Shown in pieces: positions 33,134 through 41,142 of a stretch of 64,000 bases of DNA. This DNA is from an uncultured Coriobacteriaceae bacterium. GTDB lineage: Bacteria > Actinomycetota > Coriobacteriia > Coriobacteriales > Atopobiaceae. Made by a program: the position numbers and the translations under genes. The notes below the pieces were generated by a model. The model was not told where the DNA came from and made no database searches. It saw nothing but the letters and a program-made list of their open reading frames with translations. Location of the stretch: contig CADAQM010000007.1 in NCBI GenBank assembly GCA_902790135.1, positions 1 through 64,000 of the forward strand, written 5' to 3'. The stretch's first letter is position 1, and each line of letters opens with the position of its first letter.

Positions 33134-33973
33134 ATGGGCAAGGTCCAGATCGTCACCGGCGGAACCTCCGGCATGGGCAAGGCCACCGCGAAAGCAATCT
33201 CCAAGTATGGTCCCGTGGTCATCGCGGGCAGAAGCCTCGAGCGCATGCAGGGGGCCCTCGACGAGCTCAAGGCCGCGGGCGTGGATGCCTATGGCGTTGC
33301 GACGGACATCTCCGACCTCGAGTCCGTCAAGAACCTGGCGGCCGAGGCGGCCAAGCTGGGTGAGATCGGCAACGTGGTGAACGCCGCTGCCGTTGCCATG
33401 GAGACCTCCACTCCCGAGCAGATCGCCCGGATCGACGTGCAGGGCACCGTGAACGTGGTCGAGACCTTCCTGCCCCTCATGTCCGAGGGCAGCGCCATGG
33501 GCCTCTTCTCCTCGACGACGGGACGCATGTACCAGCCCACGCCCGAGCAGTACGCGCTGTACGCCAACTCGTGTGGAGCGGACTTTGGCGACCGCTTCCT
33601 GGAAGCCCTGCCGCAGAAGATGGACTCCAGCGACGAGCGCGTGGCGCAGATGCCCGCGAGCTACATCGCCTACTTCGCCGCCAAGAACTGGGTCATGTAC
33701 TACGCTCAGGCCAACGCCTCGCGCTTTGGTGTTCGCGGCCTGCGCATCTTCTCGGTGGCACCCGGATCGTTCGAGACCCCGATGCTGCCTCCCGATGACG
33801 GCTTCCGCACGATGACGATTGCCCAGACCGCCCTTGGCAGGCTTGGCAATCCCGATGAGATGGCATCCCTCTTTGCGGCACTGCTCGACCCTTCGGTGGC
33901 GTACCTCACCGGCACCGACGTCCTCATGGACGGCGGCATGTTTGCCAAGCAGTTCGTGCCCCAGCTGGCATAA
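33134..33973 (+). CDS. SDR-family oxidoreductase (third), with insertion
   Basis: A 279-aa short-chain dehydrogenase. The cofactor motif VTGGTSGMGKAT and the basic residue at VVIAGRSLER suggest NADP. Catalytic Ser is in FSSTTG and the Tyr-Lys in YFAAKNW. About 40 extra residues between them (RMYQPTPEQYALYANSCG and onward) form an insertion also seen in hydroxysteroid-dehydrogenase-like SDRs. It is third in the SDR/PanB-like/SDR unit. ATG at 33134 follows GAAAGGAG. Confidence 0.83.
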   Translation: MGKVQIVTGGTSGMGKATAKAISKYGPVVIAGRSLERMQGALDELKAAGVDAYGVATDISDLESVKNLAAEAAKLGEIGNVVNAAAVAMETSTPEQIARIDVQGTVNVVETFLPLMSEGSAMGLFSSTTGRMYQPTPEQYALYANSCGADFGDRFLEALPQKMDSSDERVAQMPASYIAYFAAKNWVMYYAQANASRFGVRGLRIFSVAPGSFETPMLPPDDGFRTMTIAQTALGRLGNPDEMASLFAALLDPSVAYLTGTDVLMDGGMFAKQFVPQLA

Positions 33974-34069
33974 GGTCGTCGAACGATGCCCTGGCAGGGC
34001 ACCCGTTTCCTGTAGTATCGACGTGGGCGCCACACCCGTGGCGCCCATGGACGTGTTTTGGAGCAGACC

Positions 34070-34588
34070 ATGTCCTCTGAGCAGATGAACCTTTCTCGTG
34101 AGCTGGAGAATGCCGCCCTCGAATGCGCGGATATGGGCGGGTTTGGTGTCTTGCCCAGCCCCTACCGGCGCGCGTTCGTGGATGCGCTGCAGTCGGACCT
34201 CGACGCTGGTGCAGACCTTATCGGGCTTACTGCTTCGCTCGCGAAATTGCGTCCCGAGGAGATGCTCTCGCTTGCGGAACCCCTGCGCGGCTTCCTCACG
34301 TCGCCCGAAGGCCTGGGCATCTCCGATTCCGACCTGCCCATCGACGCCATGGACTACCTGTCGCTGCTGGTGTTTTTGCGCGGCGAGATGGACGAGGGCC
34401 ACCTGCCATACCGCGACTTTTGCGAGATGGCCCATGCGGCGGGGGAGGGCAGGACCCTTGCCGAGGGGCTCGCCCGCTCGGATCGTGAGCGGCTGGTACG
34501 CCAGCGCATCGAGCCCGTGTTGCGGCGGCTCTGGCCGCGTGACGACGCCCGCGTCGCTGCCGAGGTCGCGCGCCTGCTGGAAGAATGA
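34070..34588 (+). CDS. Hypothetical protein, unknown function
   Basis: A 172-aa acidic, Leu-rich, helical protein without signal peptide or membrane segment. I recognise no family. The segment YLSLLVFLRGEMDEGHLPYRDFCEMAHAAGEG is the most structured-looking part. ATG at 34070 has GGAG six bases ahead; a TTG at 34058 is a weaker choice. It ends 22 bases before the GroEL-like fragment on the same strand and may be co-transcribed with it. Confidence 0.6.
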   Translation: MSSEQMNLSRELENAALECADMGGFGVLPSPYRRAFVDALQSDLDAGADLIGLTASLAKLRPEEMLSLAEPLRGFLTSPEGLGISDSDLPIDAMDYLSLLVFLRGEMDEGHLPYRDFCEMAHAAGEGRTLAEGLARSDRERLVRQRIEPVLRRLWPRDDARVAAEVARLLEE

Positions 34589-34610
34589 AGCTGTTGCTGC
34601 CTGGGTTCTG

Positions 34611-35165
34611 GTGTTGTATGACGAGCGAGTTGCCTTGAAAACGGTAGATGGCTTGCCATCTACCGAAATCATCGCTGTGGGTGGCGTCACTGAGACCGAG
34701 CAGTGGGAGCGCAAGATGCGGGTGGAAGATGCCGTCAACGCGGCGCGCGCCGCCTTCGAGGAAGGCGTGGTTGCGGGCGGTGGCGTGGCACTACTGGCTG
34801 TGACGCCAGCGCTCGAGCAACTCGCCGCGTCTCTTGAGGGCGATGAGCGAACGGGCGTGGTCATCGCTCTTGCGGCCTGCCAGGCACCGCTCATGCGCAT
34901 TGCGGGAAACGCAGGCGTGAGCGGGCGCGTGGTCGCCGCGCGACTTGCGGACGAGCCGGCTGGCATGGGCTTCGACGCGGCGCACAACAGCCACGTCGAT
35001 ATGTTTGCAGCGGGCATCATCGATCCTGTGCGTGTGACGCGCTCAGCTGTGGAGGCAGCCTTCTCGGTGGCAGAAACTCTGCTTGTGACCGAGGCGGGCG
35101 TTACGCCCGTTAAGGGTGGCGACGTTAACCTTGCCGAGGCGTTTCACGTGGTAGGTGCAAGGTGA
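34611..35165 (+). CDS. Orphan GroEL C-terminal fragment
   Basis: About 184 codons with clear GroEL homology from residue 20 onward. MRVEDAVNAARAAFEEGVVAGGG carries the intermediate-domain Asp (normally D398) and the GVVAGGG hinge. It is followed by the C-terminal equatorial part (IIDPVRVTRSAVEAAFSVAETLL). The N-terminal 370 residues, including ATP site and apical domain, are missing, so this cannot be a working chaperonin. The start codon is unclear: GTG 34611 or TTG 34614. The frame is open throughout, which is unusual for an old pseudogene. Homology begins at a perfect palindrome (34642-34665). Its stop overlaps the next gene. Confidence 0.65.
   Translation: MLYDERVALKTVDGLPSTEIIAVGGVTETEQWERKMRVEDAVNAARAAFEEGVVAGGGVALLAVTPALEQLAASLEGDERTGVVIALAACQAPLMRIAGNAGVSGRVVAARLADEPAGMGFDAAHNSHVDMFAAGIIDPVRVTRSAVEAAFSVAETLLVTEAGVTPVKGGDVNLAEAFHVVGAR
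34642..34665. repeat. Perfect 24-bp palindrome at GroEL-fragment boundary
   Basis: CGGTAGATGGC and its complement flank a 2-base TT loop. It lies exactly where GroEL homology begins. GGTAGATGGCTTG also occurs at 4583-4595, just after nudC; this may be chance. Confidence 0.6.
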
Positions 35166-35608
35166 GCTTCAGCGACGGGAAGTGGCATCGCTATGTGCTG
35201 GCGTACGGCATTGAGGTACCTCGGGAAGAGGTCGAGGAGGAGCTTTACCTCATACGTGCCGACATGAAGCATCGCATGATGTATGAACAGATGAGTGGTG
35301 GAGCGCCACACCCATTTCCCGAGATGGAGCTTGAGGAGCAAGCAGATGCGCTGCTGGAGGCTGCCGTCTTTGAGGTGAAGGAGCCGCTTGTCCTTAAGAT
35401 GGTCGACATGGACACCTTCGGCGTCATGCCCGAGGCAGCAAGCCATGCCAAGACTCACGCCCAACTGCTTCCGTTCCTCTGCGAGGCCTACATGGACTGG
35501 CTGGACGACGTCCGCGACAGCGATTATCCCGAGGACAAGCATGGCTACCACATGGATCCCGAGGAGCTCGAGAAGTTCAACGCCATGATGGACGCCTTCG
35601 AGGGCTAA
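35162..35608 (+). CDS. Small chimeric protein with PanB-like tail
   Basis: A 148-aa protein starting at GTG 35162, which overlaps the stop of the GroEL fragment (GTGA). The C-terminal 70 residues match the end of the PanB-like protein at 32183-33049: SDYPEDKHGYHMDPEELEKF versus RKYPLPEHGFSMDPEELAKF, with preceding MPEAASHAKTHAQLLPFLCEAY also aligning. The N-terminal 65 residues (VPREEVEEELYLIRADMKHRM...) do not match PanB and faintly recall trigger-factor helices. The catalytic barrel is absent. It is probably a recombination product; whether it is functional is unknown. Confidence 0.6.
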   Translation: MSFSDGKWHRYVLAYGIEVPREEVEEELYLIRADMKHRMMYEQMSGGAPHPFPEMELEEQADALLEAAVFEVKEPLVLKMVDMDTFGVMPEAASHAKTHAQLLPFLCEAYMDWLDDVRDSDYPEDKHGYHMDPEELEKFNAMMDAFEG

Positions 35609-35642
35609 TTCGGCAGATACAGGCACTTCCACGTTCCTGTGG

Positions 35643-35677
35643 GGCGGCGCGTCGTTCATGGCGCGCCGCCTCCCTTT
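35643..35677 (+). terminator. Terminator after the chimeric gene
   Basis: A 9-bp GC stem (35643-35651 with 35662-35670) with a 10-base loop, followed by TCCCTTT. Confidence 0.75.
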
Positions 35678-35913
35678 AGCACCGAGAGTCTGCGTATGAC
35701 ATGCTGGCCAAGCCGCACTAGCGGCCGGATGTAGCGGTGGTCTAGCGGGGGTTAGTGCAAAACGTCCAATAAGAGATATAAGAAATGTGACAGTTTGCCG
35801 GGTGGACAAGGGCGAGCTTGCGCATATGATGAAGATGGCAAAAGGCTCCTGGCATCGGCATGTTCGTGCAAATGGCAGAGCGCACGGAGGCGCTTCGGCC
35901 TTGGGGCGAAGGG

Positions 35914-35927
35914 CTTTCAATTGAAAG
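35914..35927. promoter_or_regulatory. Palindrome CTTTCAATTGAAAG before SDR start
   Basis: A perfect 14-bp palindrome 10 bases upstream of the SDR ATG, overlapping the ribosome-binding region. It could be an operator or a translational control hairpin. Confidence 0.4.
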
Positions 35928-35937
35928 GAAGGCATAG

Positions 35938-36723
35938 ATGTTCGATTATACGGGCAAGGTTGTCGCGGTGACGGGCGCTTCCTCAGGTCTTGGCAAGCAG
36001 ATGGCGGAGGGCTTCGCAGAGCAGGGGGCAAACCTTGTGCTGCTCGCGCGCCGTGTTGAGCGCCTCGAGGCGTCTGCCAAGGAGTTTGCTGATAAATACG
36101 GCGTCCAGGTGCTGCCCTGCGCGTGCGACGTTACCAATGAGGCATCCATTGATGCCGCTCTCGCTGCGGCCGACGAGAAGTTCGGCCACGTGGAAGTGCT
36201 TGTGAACTGCGCCGGTGGCGAGAGGGGCACGGGTACCAAGCTCGTCGACTTCGATCGCGGTGACTGGGACTTCACCATGAATCTCGACCTGTCATCCGTC
36301 TTCACCATGACTAAGAAGTTCGCTGGCTACATGGCAAAGGGCATCGAGGCAGGCAGCCAGACGTACGGCCGTATCATCAATATCGCCTCCATCTACGGCT
36401 TGGTCGGCAACACGGCCATCCCGACGATCGCCTACCACGCCTCCAAGGGCGCCGTCGTCAACTTCTCGCGCGGTGCGGCGGCGGAGCTCGCGCCTCTCGG
36501 CATCACCGTCAACACGATCTGCCCAGGCTACTTCTACACCGAGCTCACCACCGAGACGCTCGATACCGAGTACTTCCAGGCCTTCGCCAAGCAGTCGGTG
36601 CCCATGCAGCGCTACGGCAGGCAGGGCGAGCTCAACGCGGCTGCGGTCTTCCTGGGCTCCGAGGAGGCCAGCTACGTCACCGGCCAGGCTATTGCCGTGG
36701 ACGGCGGCTACACGGCGGTGTAG
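35938..36723 (+). CDS. SDR-family oxidoreductase (fourth)
   Basis: A 261-aa classical short-chain dehydrogenase resembling gluconate 5-dehydrogenase/3-oxoacyl reductase-type SDRs. Motifs are VTGASSGLGKQM, NCAGG, Ser in NIASIYG, and YHASK, then PGYFYTEL and VTGQAIAVDGGYT. LARR at strand 2 end suggests NADP. It is read after a terminator, from its own promoter, and precedes the C1-folate block. Start ATG has GAAAGGAAGG upstream. Confidence 0.85.
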   Translation: MFDYTGKVVAVTGASSGLGKQMAEGFAEQGANLVLLARRVERLEASAKEFADKYGVQVLPCACDVTNEASIDAALAAADEKFGHVEVLVNCAGGERGTGTKLVDFDRGDWDFTMNLDLSSVFTMTKKFAGYMAKGIEAGSQTYGRIINIASIYGLVGNTAIPTIAYHASKGAVVNFSRGAAAELAPLGITVNTICPGYFYTELTTETLDTEYFQAFAKQSVPMQRYGRQGELNAAAVFLGSEEASYVTGQAIAVDGGYTAV

Positions 36724-36924
36724 CGATAGCACGGTGTAAACCGAAGCTGGCTCTCACATTCCTGCAACAGAATGCCCCGTTCGTCGCTCTGGCGGGCGGG
36801 GCAACTCATGCTGCGCCGCATGTTCCGCACACCCATATCGTCTGCGGGGATGCTCACATTTGGGTATGTTCACGTGCGCATGGCTTGGCTTATCGTGGTG
36901 TTGGTGGCAACAGGGGAGGAAGTC

Positions 36925-37506
36925 ATGGGCAACGTTAACGTCGATGCTCGCAAACGCGAGCTGCGCAAGAGGTTCCGCGCCATCCGCAAGGACATGGGGG
37001 AGGAGGCCCGCGCTGCGGCTGACGCTCTCATCGAGGAGAGGCTCTGCGCGCTTCCCGAGTTCGAGCGGGCCGAGGTGCTCCTCCCATACCTCGATTTCGG
37101 GCCCGAGGTGCGCACGCGCGGCATCATCGAGCGCGCGTGGGATGCGGGAAAGACCGTAGCCCTGCCGTGGTGCGTGCCAGGTACGCATGAGATGCGCTGG
37201 TACAAGGTGACGTCGTTCGACGCCCTCGTTCGCAGCAGGCTTGGCGTGGAGGAGCCGGTGCCCGACGAGGCCAACGAGCAGTTGCTGGATACAAGCGAGC
37301 GCATGCTGGCGCTTGTCCCCGGGCTCACCTTCGACCTGGCAGGGTATCGCCTCGGCTATGGCGGCGGATTCTATGACACCTTCCTCGCGCGCTTCGGGGG
37401 CGTTTCGGTCGGTCTCTGCCGCAGGGCGCAGCTGAGCCGCGACCTTCGTGCCGAGGGCATCATAGATGCCCATGACCTGCCCGCCCAGCTCGTGGTGACG
37501 GATTGA
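36925..37506 (+). CDS. 5-formyltetrahydrofolate cyclo-ligase
   Basis: A 193-aa enzyme (YgfA/MTHFS family) that converts 5-formyl-THF and ATP to methenyl-THF, returning this storage form to the C1 pool. ARKRELRKRFRAIRKDM opens the fold; ATP and substrate blocks are LPWCVPGTHEMRWYK and LALVPGLTFDLAGYRLGYGGGFYDTFLA. The start was placed at GGGGAGGAAGTC-ATG; an open extension upstream to 36772 is not conserved. It is followed by a terminator, then fhs. Confidence 0.87.
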   Translation: MGNVNVDARKRELRKRFRAIRKDMGEEARAAADALIEERLCALPEFERAEVLLPYLDFGPEVRTRGIIERAWDAGKTVALPWCVPGTHEMRWYKVTSFDALVRSRLGVEEPVPDEANEQLLDTSERMLALVPGLTFDLAGYRLGYGGGFYDTFLARFGGVSVGLCRRAQLSRDLRAEGIIDAHDLPAQLVVTD

Positions 37507-37518
37507 CCCATATCGATC

Positions 37519-37556
37519 TGCCCATAGGAGCACCACAGCCCGCCTATGGGCATTTG
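37519..37556 (+). terminator. Terminator after 5-formyl-THF cyclo-ligase
   Basis: A 10-bp stem (37519-37528 with 37543-37552, TGCCCATAGG) followed by TTTG. Confidence 0.75.
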
Positions 37557-37686
37557 TTCCAAAACTCCCCGCTGCGTTTTGTGACGAAGTGCTCTGGTGG
37601 CGCCGAAAACGCGTTGCTACGATGGTCGCAGCAGGGCGAATCCGACGAAACGTAGGGAATTACGTGCCAAAGATACGCACTTTTGA

Positions 37687-37746
37687 GCATGATGCACCAA
37701 CGGCGAACTCGGTATCTTATGCTTGATTACGGCGTTGCATGATGCA
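37687..37746. promoter_or_regulatory. Two GCATGATGCA palindromes 50 bp apart
   Basis: Identical 10-bp near-palindromes at 37687-37696 and 37737-37746 (the second extended to TTGCATGATGCAA), in the leader of fhs. The spacing of 50 bases places them near the same helical face, which suggests a repressor or activator pair for the C1 block. Confidence 0.45.
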
Positions 37747-37838
37747 ATGACGTAAATGCAGCAGCCAAGAGGGTCTCCATGAGGGCATGGAGACAGAGGA
37801 AGCAAGCGCATCGCGCCTTTCTTAGACAAGGAGCAAAG

Positions 37839-39480
37839 ATGGCAGAGTACAAGAGCGATATCGAAATCGCACAGGAAGCGACCATGCTGCCCATTTCTGA
37901 GGTTGCTGCCAAGGCGGGCCTCACCGAGGACCAGCTCGAGCACTACGGCAAGGTCAAGGCCAAGGTCGACATCAACTCGATGAAGGACATGCCCAGCAGG
38001 GCGAAGCTGATTCTCGTGACCGCCATTAACCCCACCCCTGCGGGCGAGGGCAAGACCACCACGTCGGTCGGCCTCGCTGACGCCATGAACCTCACCGGTC
38101 GCCAGACGATGCTGTGCCTGCGCGAGCCGTCTCTGGGTCCCGTGTTTGGCGTCAAGGGCGGTGCCGCAGGTGGCGGCTACGCCCAGGTCGTTCCCATGGA
38201 GGACATCAACCTGCACTTCACCGGCGACTTCCACGCCATTGGCGCTGCCAACAACCTGATTGCCGCCATGCTCGATAACGCGATCAAGTGGGACAACAAG
38301 CTCAACATCGACCCGCGCCGCGTGATCTGGCGCCGCTGCGTCGACATGAACGACCGCCAGCTCCGCAACGTGGTCGATGGCATGGGCGGCATTCCCGACG
38401 GCGTGCCCCGTCAGGACGGCTTCGACATCACCGTGGCCTCCGAGGTCATGGCCGCCTTCTGCCTGGCCTCCGACCTCGACGACCTCAAGGCGCGCCTTGG
38501 TCGCATGGTCGTGGCCTACACCTATGACCGCAAGCCCGTCACTGTGCACGACCTTAACGCCGAGGGTGCCTGCACCGCACTGCTCAAGGACGCCATCAAG
38601 CCCAACTTGGTCCAGACCCTCGAGAACAACCCCGCCTTCGTGCACGGCGGCCCGTTCGCCAACATCGCCCATGGCTGCAACTCCGTGATGGCCACCACCA
38701 CCGCCATGAAGATGGCCGACTACGTGGTGACCGAGGCGGGCTTTGGCGCTGACCTCGGTGCCGAGAAGTTCTTCGACATCAAGTGCCGCGCCACCGGCCT
38801 CAAGCCGTCCGCGGTCGTCATCGTGGCAACCGTCCGCGCTCTCAAGTACAACGGCGGCGTGCCCAAGGCCGAGCTCACCACCGAGAACCTCGAGGCGCTC
38901 GAGGCCGGCATGCCCAACCTGCTGCAGCACGTCTCCAACATCAAGGACGTCTATGGCCTGCCCTGCGTCGTGGCCATCAACGCCTTCCCGACCGACACCA
39001 AGGCCGCTCGGCGTCAACGTGGCCCTCTCCGAGGTGTGGGCCAAGGGCGGCAAGGGCGGCGTCGCGCTTGCCGACGAGGTCGTGCGCCTGTGCGACGAGC
39101 CGAACGACTTCCGCTTCTCCTACGACACGGATGATTCCATCGAGAAGAAGCTCAACGACATCGCGACCAAGGTCTATCACGCCGATGGCGTCGACTTGGT
39201 CGGCTCCGCGCGCAACCAGCTCAAGCAGCTCGAGGAGCTGGGCTTTGGCAACCTGCTCATCTGCATGGCCAAGACCCAGTACTCCTTCACCGACGACCAG
39301 AACAAGCTCGGCGCCCCGCGTGGCTGGCGCCTGACGGTGCGCAACCTCAAGATCAGCGCCGGCGCCGGCTTTATCGTCGCGCTCACCGGTGACATCATGA
39401 CGATGCCCGGCCTGCCGCGCGTCCCGGCCGCCGAGAAGATCGACGTCACCGCTGACGGCAAGATCGTCGGCCTGTTCTAA
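37839..39480 (+). pseudogene. fhs: Formate-tetrahydrofolate ligase, frameshifted
   Basis: The enzyme makes 10-formyl-THF from formate and ATP, or ATP in reverse. The first frame (37839-39005) holds [20 protein letters not shown] (P-loop) and [22 protein letters not shown]. The second (39007-39480) continues [18 protein letters not shown] and ends in [24 protein letters not shown]. Between FPTDTKA and LGVNVAL only one base (39006) remains where the family has about 11 residues, so roughly 32-35 bases are missing and the frame shifts. Every other block is intact, so this is recent loss or an assembly fault. Start at MAEYKSD, with AAGGAG ideally placed. Confidence 0.85.
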
Positions 39481-39520
39481 GCGTCTGTCCGAAAGCAACG
39501 GAGAAAGGCGAGGGGTGTCC

Positions 39521-40147
39521 ATGTCCGAGAAGCTCACTGATAGGTCCTGCGAGGCCTTTGCCGAGGTGCTGGCCGCCAAGGAGTCCGTGCCGGGCGGCGG
39601 CGGTGCAGCCGCGCTCGCAGGCGCGCTTGGCGTGGCGCTCTGCTCGATGGTGGGCAACTTCACCACGGGCAAGAAGACCTATGCGGCGGTGGAGGATGAC
39701 GTCCAGCGCATGCTCGCCGACGCCACCGACATACGCCTTCGCCTCATCCAGCTTGTCCAGGAGGACGCCGAGGCGTTCTATCCGCTGTCCCAGGCATACG
39801 CGATCCCGCGCGACGACCCAAAGCGTGCCGAGGTGCTCGAGGAGGCCACCAAGGCGGCCTGTGCCGCTCCGCTCGAGATGATGCGGCAGATCTGCCGCGC
39901 CATCGAGCTTTTGGAGGAGATGGGGGAGAAGGGCTCCAAGATGCTCCTCTCCGACGTCGGTTGCGGCGCGCTCCTGTGCCGTGCGGCGCTCGAGGCGGCG
40001 AGCCTCAACGTCTTCGTGAACACCAAGACCCTCAAGAGCCGCGACTTTGCCGAGGCCACCGAGGCGGAGTGTGACGAGATGCTCCAGACCTACGTTCCGC
40101 GCGCAGAGGCCTGCGCCGCAGCGGTCATGGGGCGCATCAGGGGGTAG
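39521..40147 (+). CDS. fchA: Methenyl-THF cyclohydrolase, cyclodeaminase family
   Basis: A 208-aa helical protein of the formiminotransferase-cyclodeaminase C-terminal family (PF04961 type), present as a stand-alone domain. VPGGGGAAALAGALGVALCSMVGNFT is the signature; DVGCGALLCRAALEAASLNVFVN closes the fold. In Clostridium-type folate pathways this enzyme (FchA) interconverts methenyl- and 10-formyl-THF. No formiminotransferase or histidine-degradation genes are nearby, favouring the cyclohydrolase role. It follows fhs by 40 bases and precedes folD, completing a methylene-THF-to-formyl-THF set. ATG 39521 is preferred over GTG 39515. Confidence 0.85.
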   Translation: MSEKLTDRSCEAFAEVLAAKESVPGGGGAAALAGALGVALCSMVGNFTTGKKTYAAVEDDVQRMLADATDIRLRLIQLVQEDAEAFYPLSQAYAIPRDDPKRAEVLEEATKAACAAPLEMMRQICRAIELLEEMGEKGSKMLLSDVGCGALLCRAALEAASLNVFVNTKTLKSRDFAEATEAECDEMLQTYVPRAEACAAAVMGRIRG

Positions 40148-40162
40148 CAAACGCGCATGATG

Positions 40163-40203
40163 CCAGGGGATTGCCCGCTCGGTTGGGCAATCCCCTGGGT
40201 TTT
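40163..40203 (+). terminator. Terminator between fchA and folD
   Basis: A 14-bp stem (40163-40176 with 40185-40198, CCAGGGGATTGCCC) followed by GTTTTG. It lies within the C1 gene series and may split it into two transcription units or act partially. Confidence 0.8.
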
Positions 40204-40225
40204 GCGCCGGACGAGGAGGTAGTAC

Positions 40226-41080
40226 ATGGCCAAGCTGCTCAAGGGGCTTCCCGTTGCCAAGGCGCTGACGGAGGAGCTGAAGGTTCAGGTGGAAGAGCTT
40301 CGCGAGAGGGGTGTGGTGCCCACGCTCGCCATCGTGCGCGTAGGCGAGCGCGACGACGATCTGTCCTACGAGCGCGGGGCGACCAAGCGTTGCGATGCGA
40401 TTGGCATCGACGTGCGCAAGTTCTCGCTGCCCGCCGACTGCACGCAGGACGAGCTCATGGCCACGATCGCCGAGGTCAATACCGATGCCTCGATCCATGG
40501 CTGCCTTATGTTCCGTCCGCTGCCCGCCCATCTTGACGAGCCGGCAGCCTGCAACGCGCTCGATCCAGCCAAGGACATCGACTGCTCCACCGAGCGCTCA
40601 CTCTTTGGCGTCTTCGCCAACAGGCCGATCGGATTCCCGCCCTGCACGGCCGAGGCATGCATCCAGCTGCTCGACTATTATGGCTACGACCTCACGGGCG
40701 CGGAAGCCACCGTTGTTGGTCGCTCGCTGGTCATCGGCAAGCCCGTCTCCATGATGCTGCAGGCGCGCAACGCGACCGTCACCATGTGCCACACGCGCAC
40801 GCGAGATCTGGCCTCCGCTTGCCGTAAGGCCGAGGTGCTGGTGGTGGCGGCTGGCCATATCGGTACGGTCGGGGCAGATGCCGTGCGCGCCGGCCAGACG
40901 GTCATCGACGTGGGTGTCAACTGGGACGAGAAGGCTGGCAAGCTCTGCGGCGACGTCCTCTTCGACGAGGTCGAGCCCGTGGTGGATGCCATCACGCCCG
41001 TGCCGGGAGGCGTGGGCTCGGTCACGACGGCCGTACTCGCCAAGCATGTGGTCGAGGCGGCACGGCGCACGGTCGGCTAA
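40226..41080 (+). CDS. folD: Methylene-THF dehydrogenase FolD, cyclohydrolase site altered
   Basis: A 284-aa FolD-family enzyme. The NAD(P) part is intact: VVGRSLVIGKPVSMML, VDVGVNWDE-like IDVGVNWDEKAG, and ITPVPGGVGSVTTAVL. In the catalytic cleft the YxxxK motif reads Y48-E-R-G-A52, so the lysine essential for cyclohydrolase (K54 in E. coli) is Ala. The usual VQLPLP reads MFRPLP with Gln replaced by Phe96. This predicts a dehydrogenase-only enzyme relying on FchA for the second step. It starts after its own terminator-separated leader with GAGGAGGTAGTAC ahead. Confidence 0.87.
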   Translation: MAKLLKGLPVAKALTEELKVQVEELRERGVVPTLAIVRVGERDDDLSYERGATKRCDAIGIDVRKFSLPADCTQDELMATIAEVNTDASIHGCLMFRPLPAHLDEPAACNALDPAKDIDCSTERSLFGVFANRPIGFPPCTAEACIQLLDYYGYDLTGAEATVVGRSLVIGKPVSMMLQARNATVTMCHTRTRDLASACRKAEVLVVAAGHIGTVGADAVRAGQTVIDVGVNWDEKAGKLCGDVLFDEVEPVVDAITPVPGGVGSVTTAVLAKHVVEAARRTVG

Positions 41081-41142
41081 CATAGAGGTATTCGGGCGAC
41101 AGGTGCCGAGCCTGTCGCCTTTCTGGTCTGGTAGGGGGAACC

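Larger units (their letters stand above)
35609..35937. other. 329-base intergenic region upstream of fourth SDR
   Basis: No gene is seen. It holds a terminator (35643-35677), an AT-rich stretch near 35755-35790 that may contain a promoter, and a perfect 14-bp palindrome (35914-35927) just ahead of the SDR ribosome site. Confidence 0.5.
37507..37838. other. 332-base leader of the formate-THF ligase block
   Basis: No gene is seen. It contains the terminator of the cycloligase gene (37519-37556), two GCATGATGCA palindromes exactly 50 bases apart, and a 9-bp hairpin (GTCTCCATG, 37773-37781 with 37786-37794, loop AGGG) shortly before the fhs ribosome site. Confidence 0.5.

Noticed and set aside
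17678-36723. Steroid side-chain cleavage or side-chain dehydroxylation cluster
   Set aside because: Several SDRs are present, but no transketolase-like desmolase, molybdopterin enzyme or cholate-type gene was seen.
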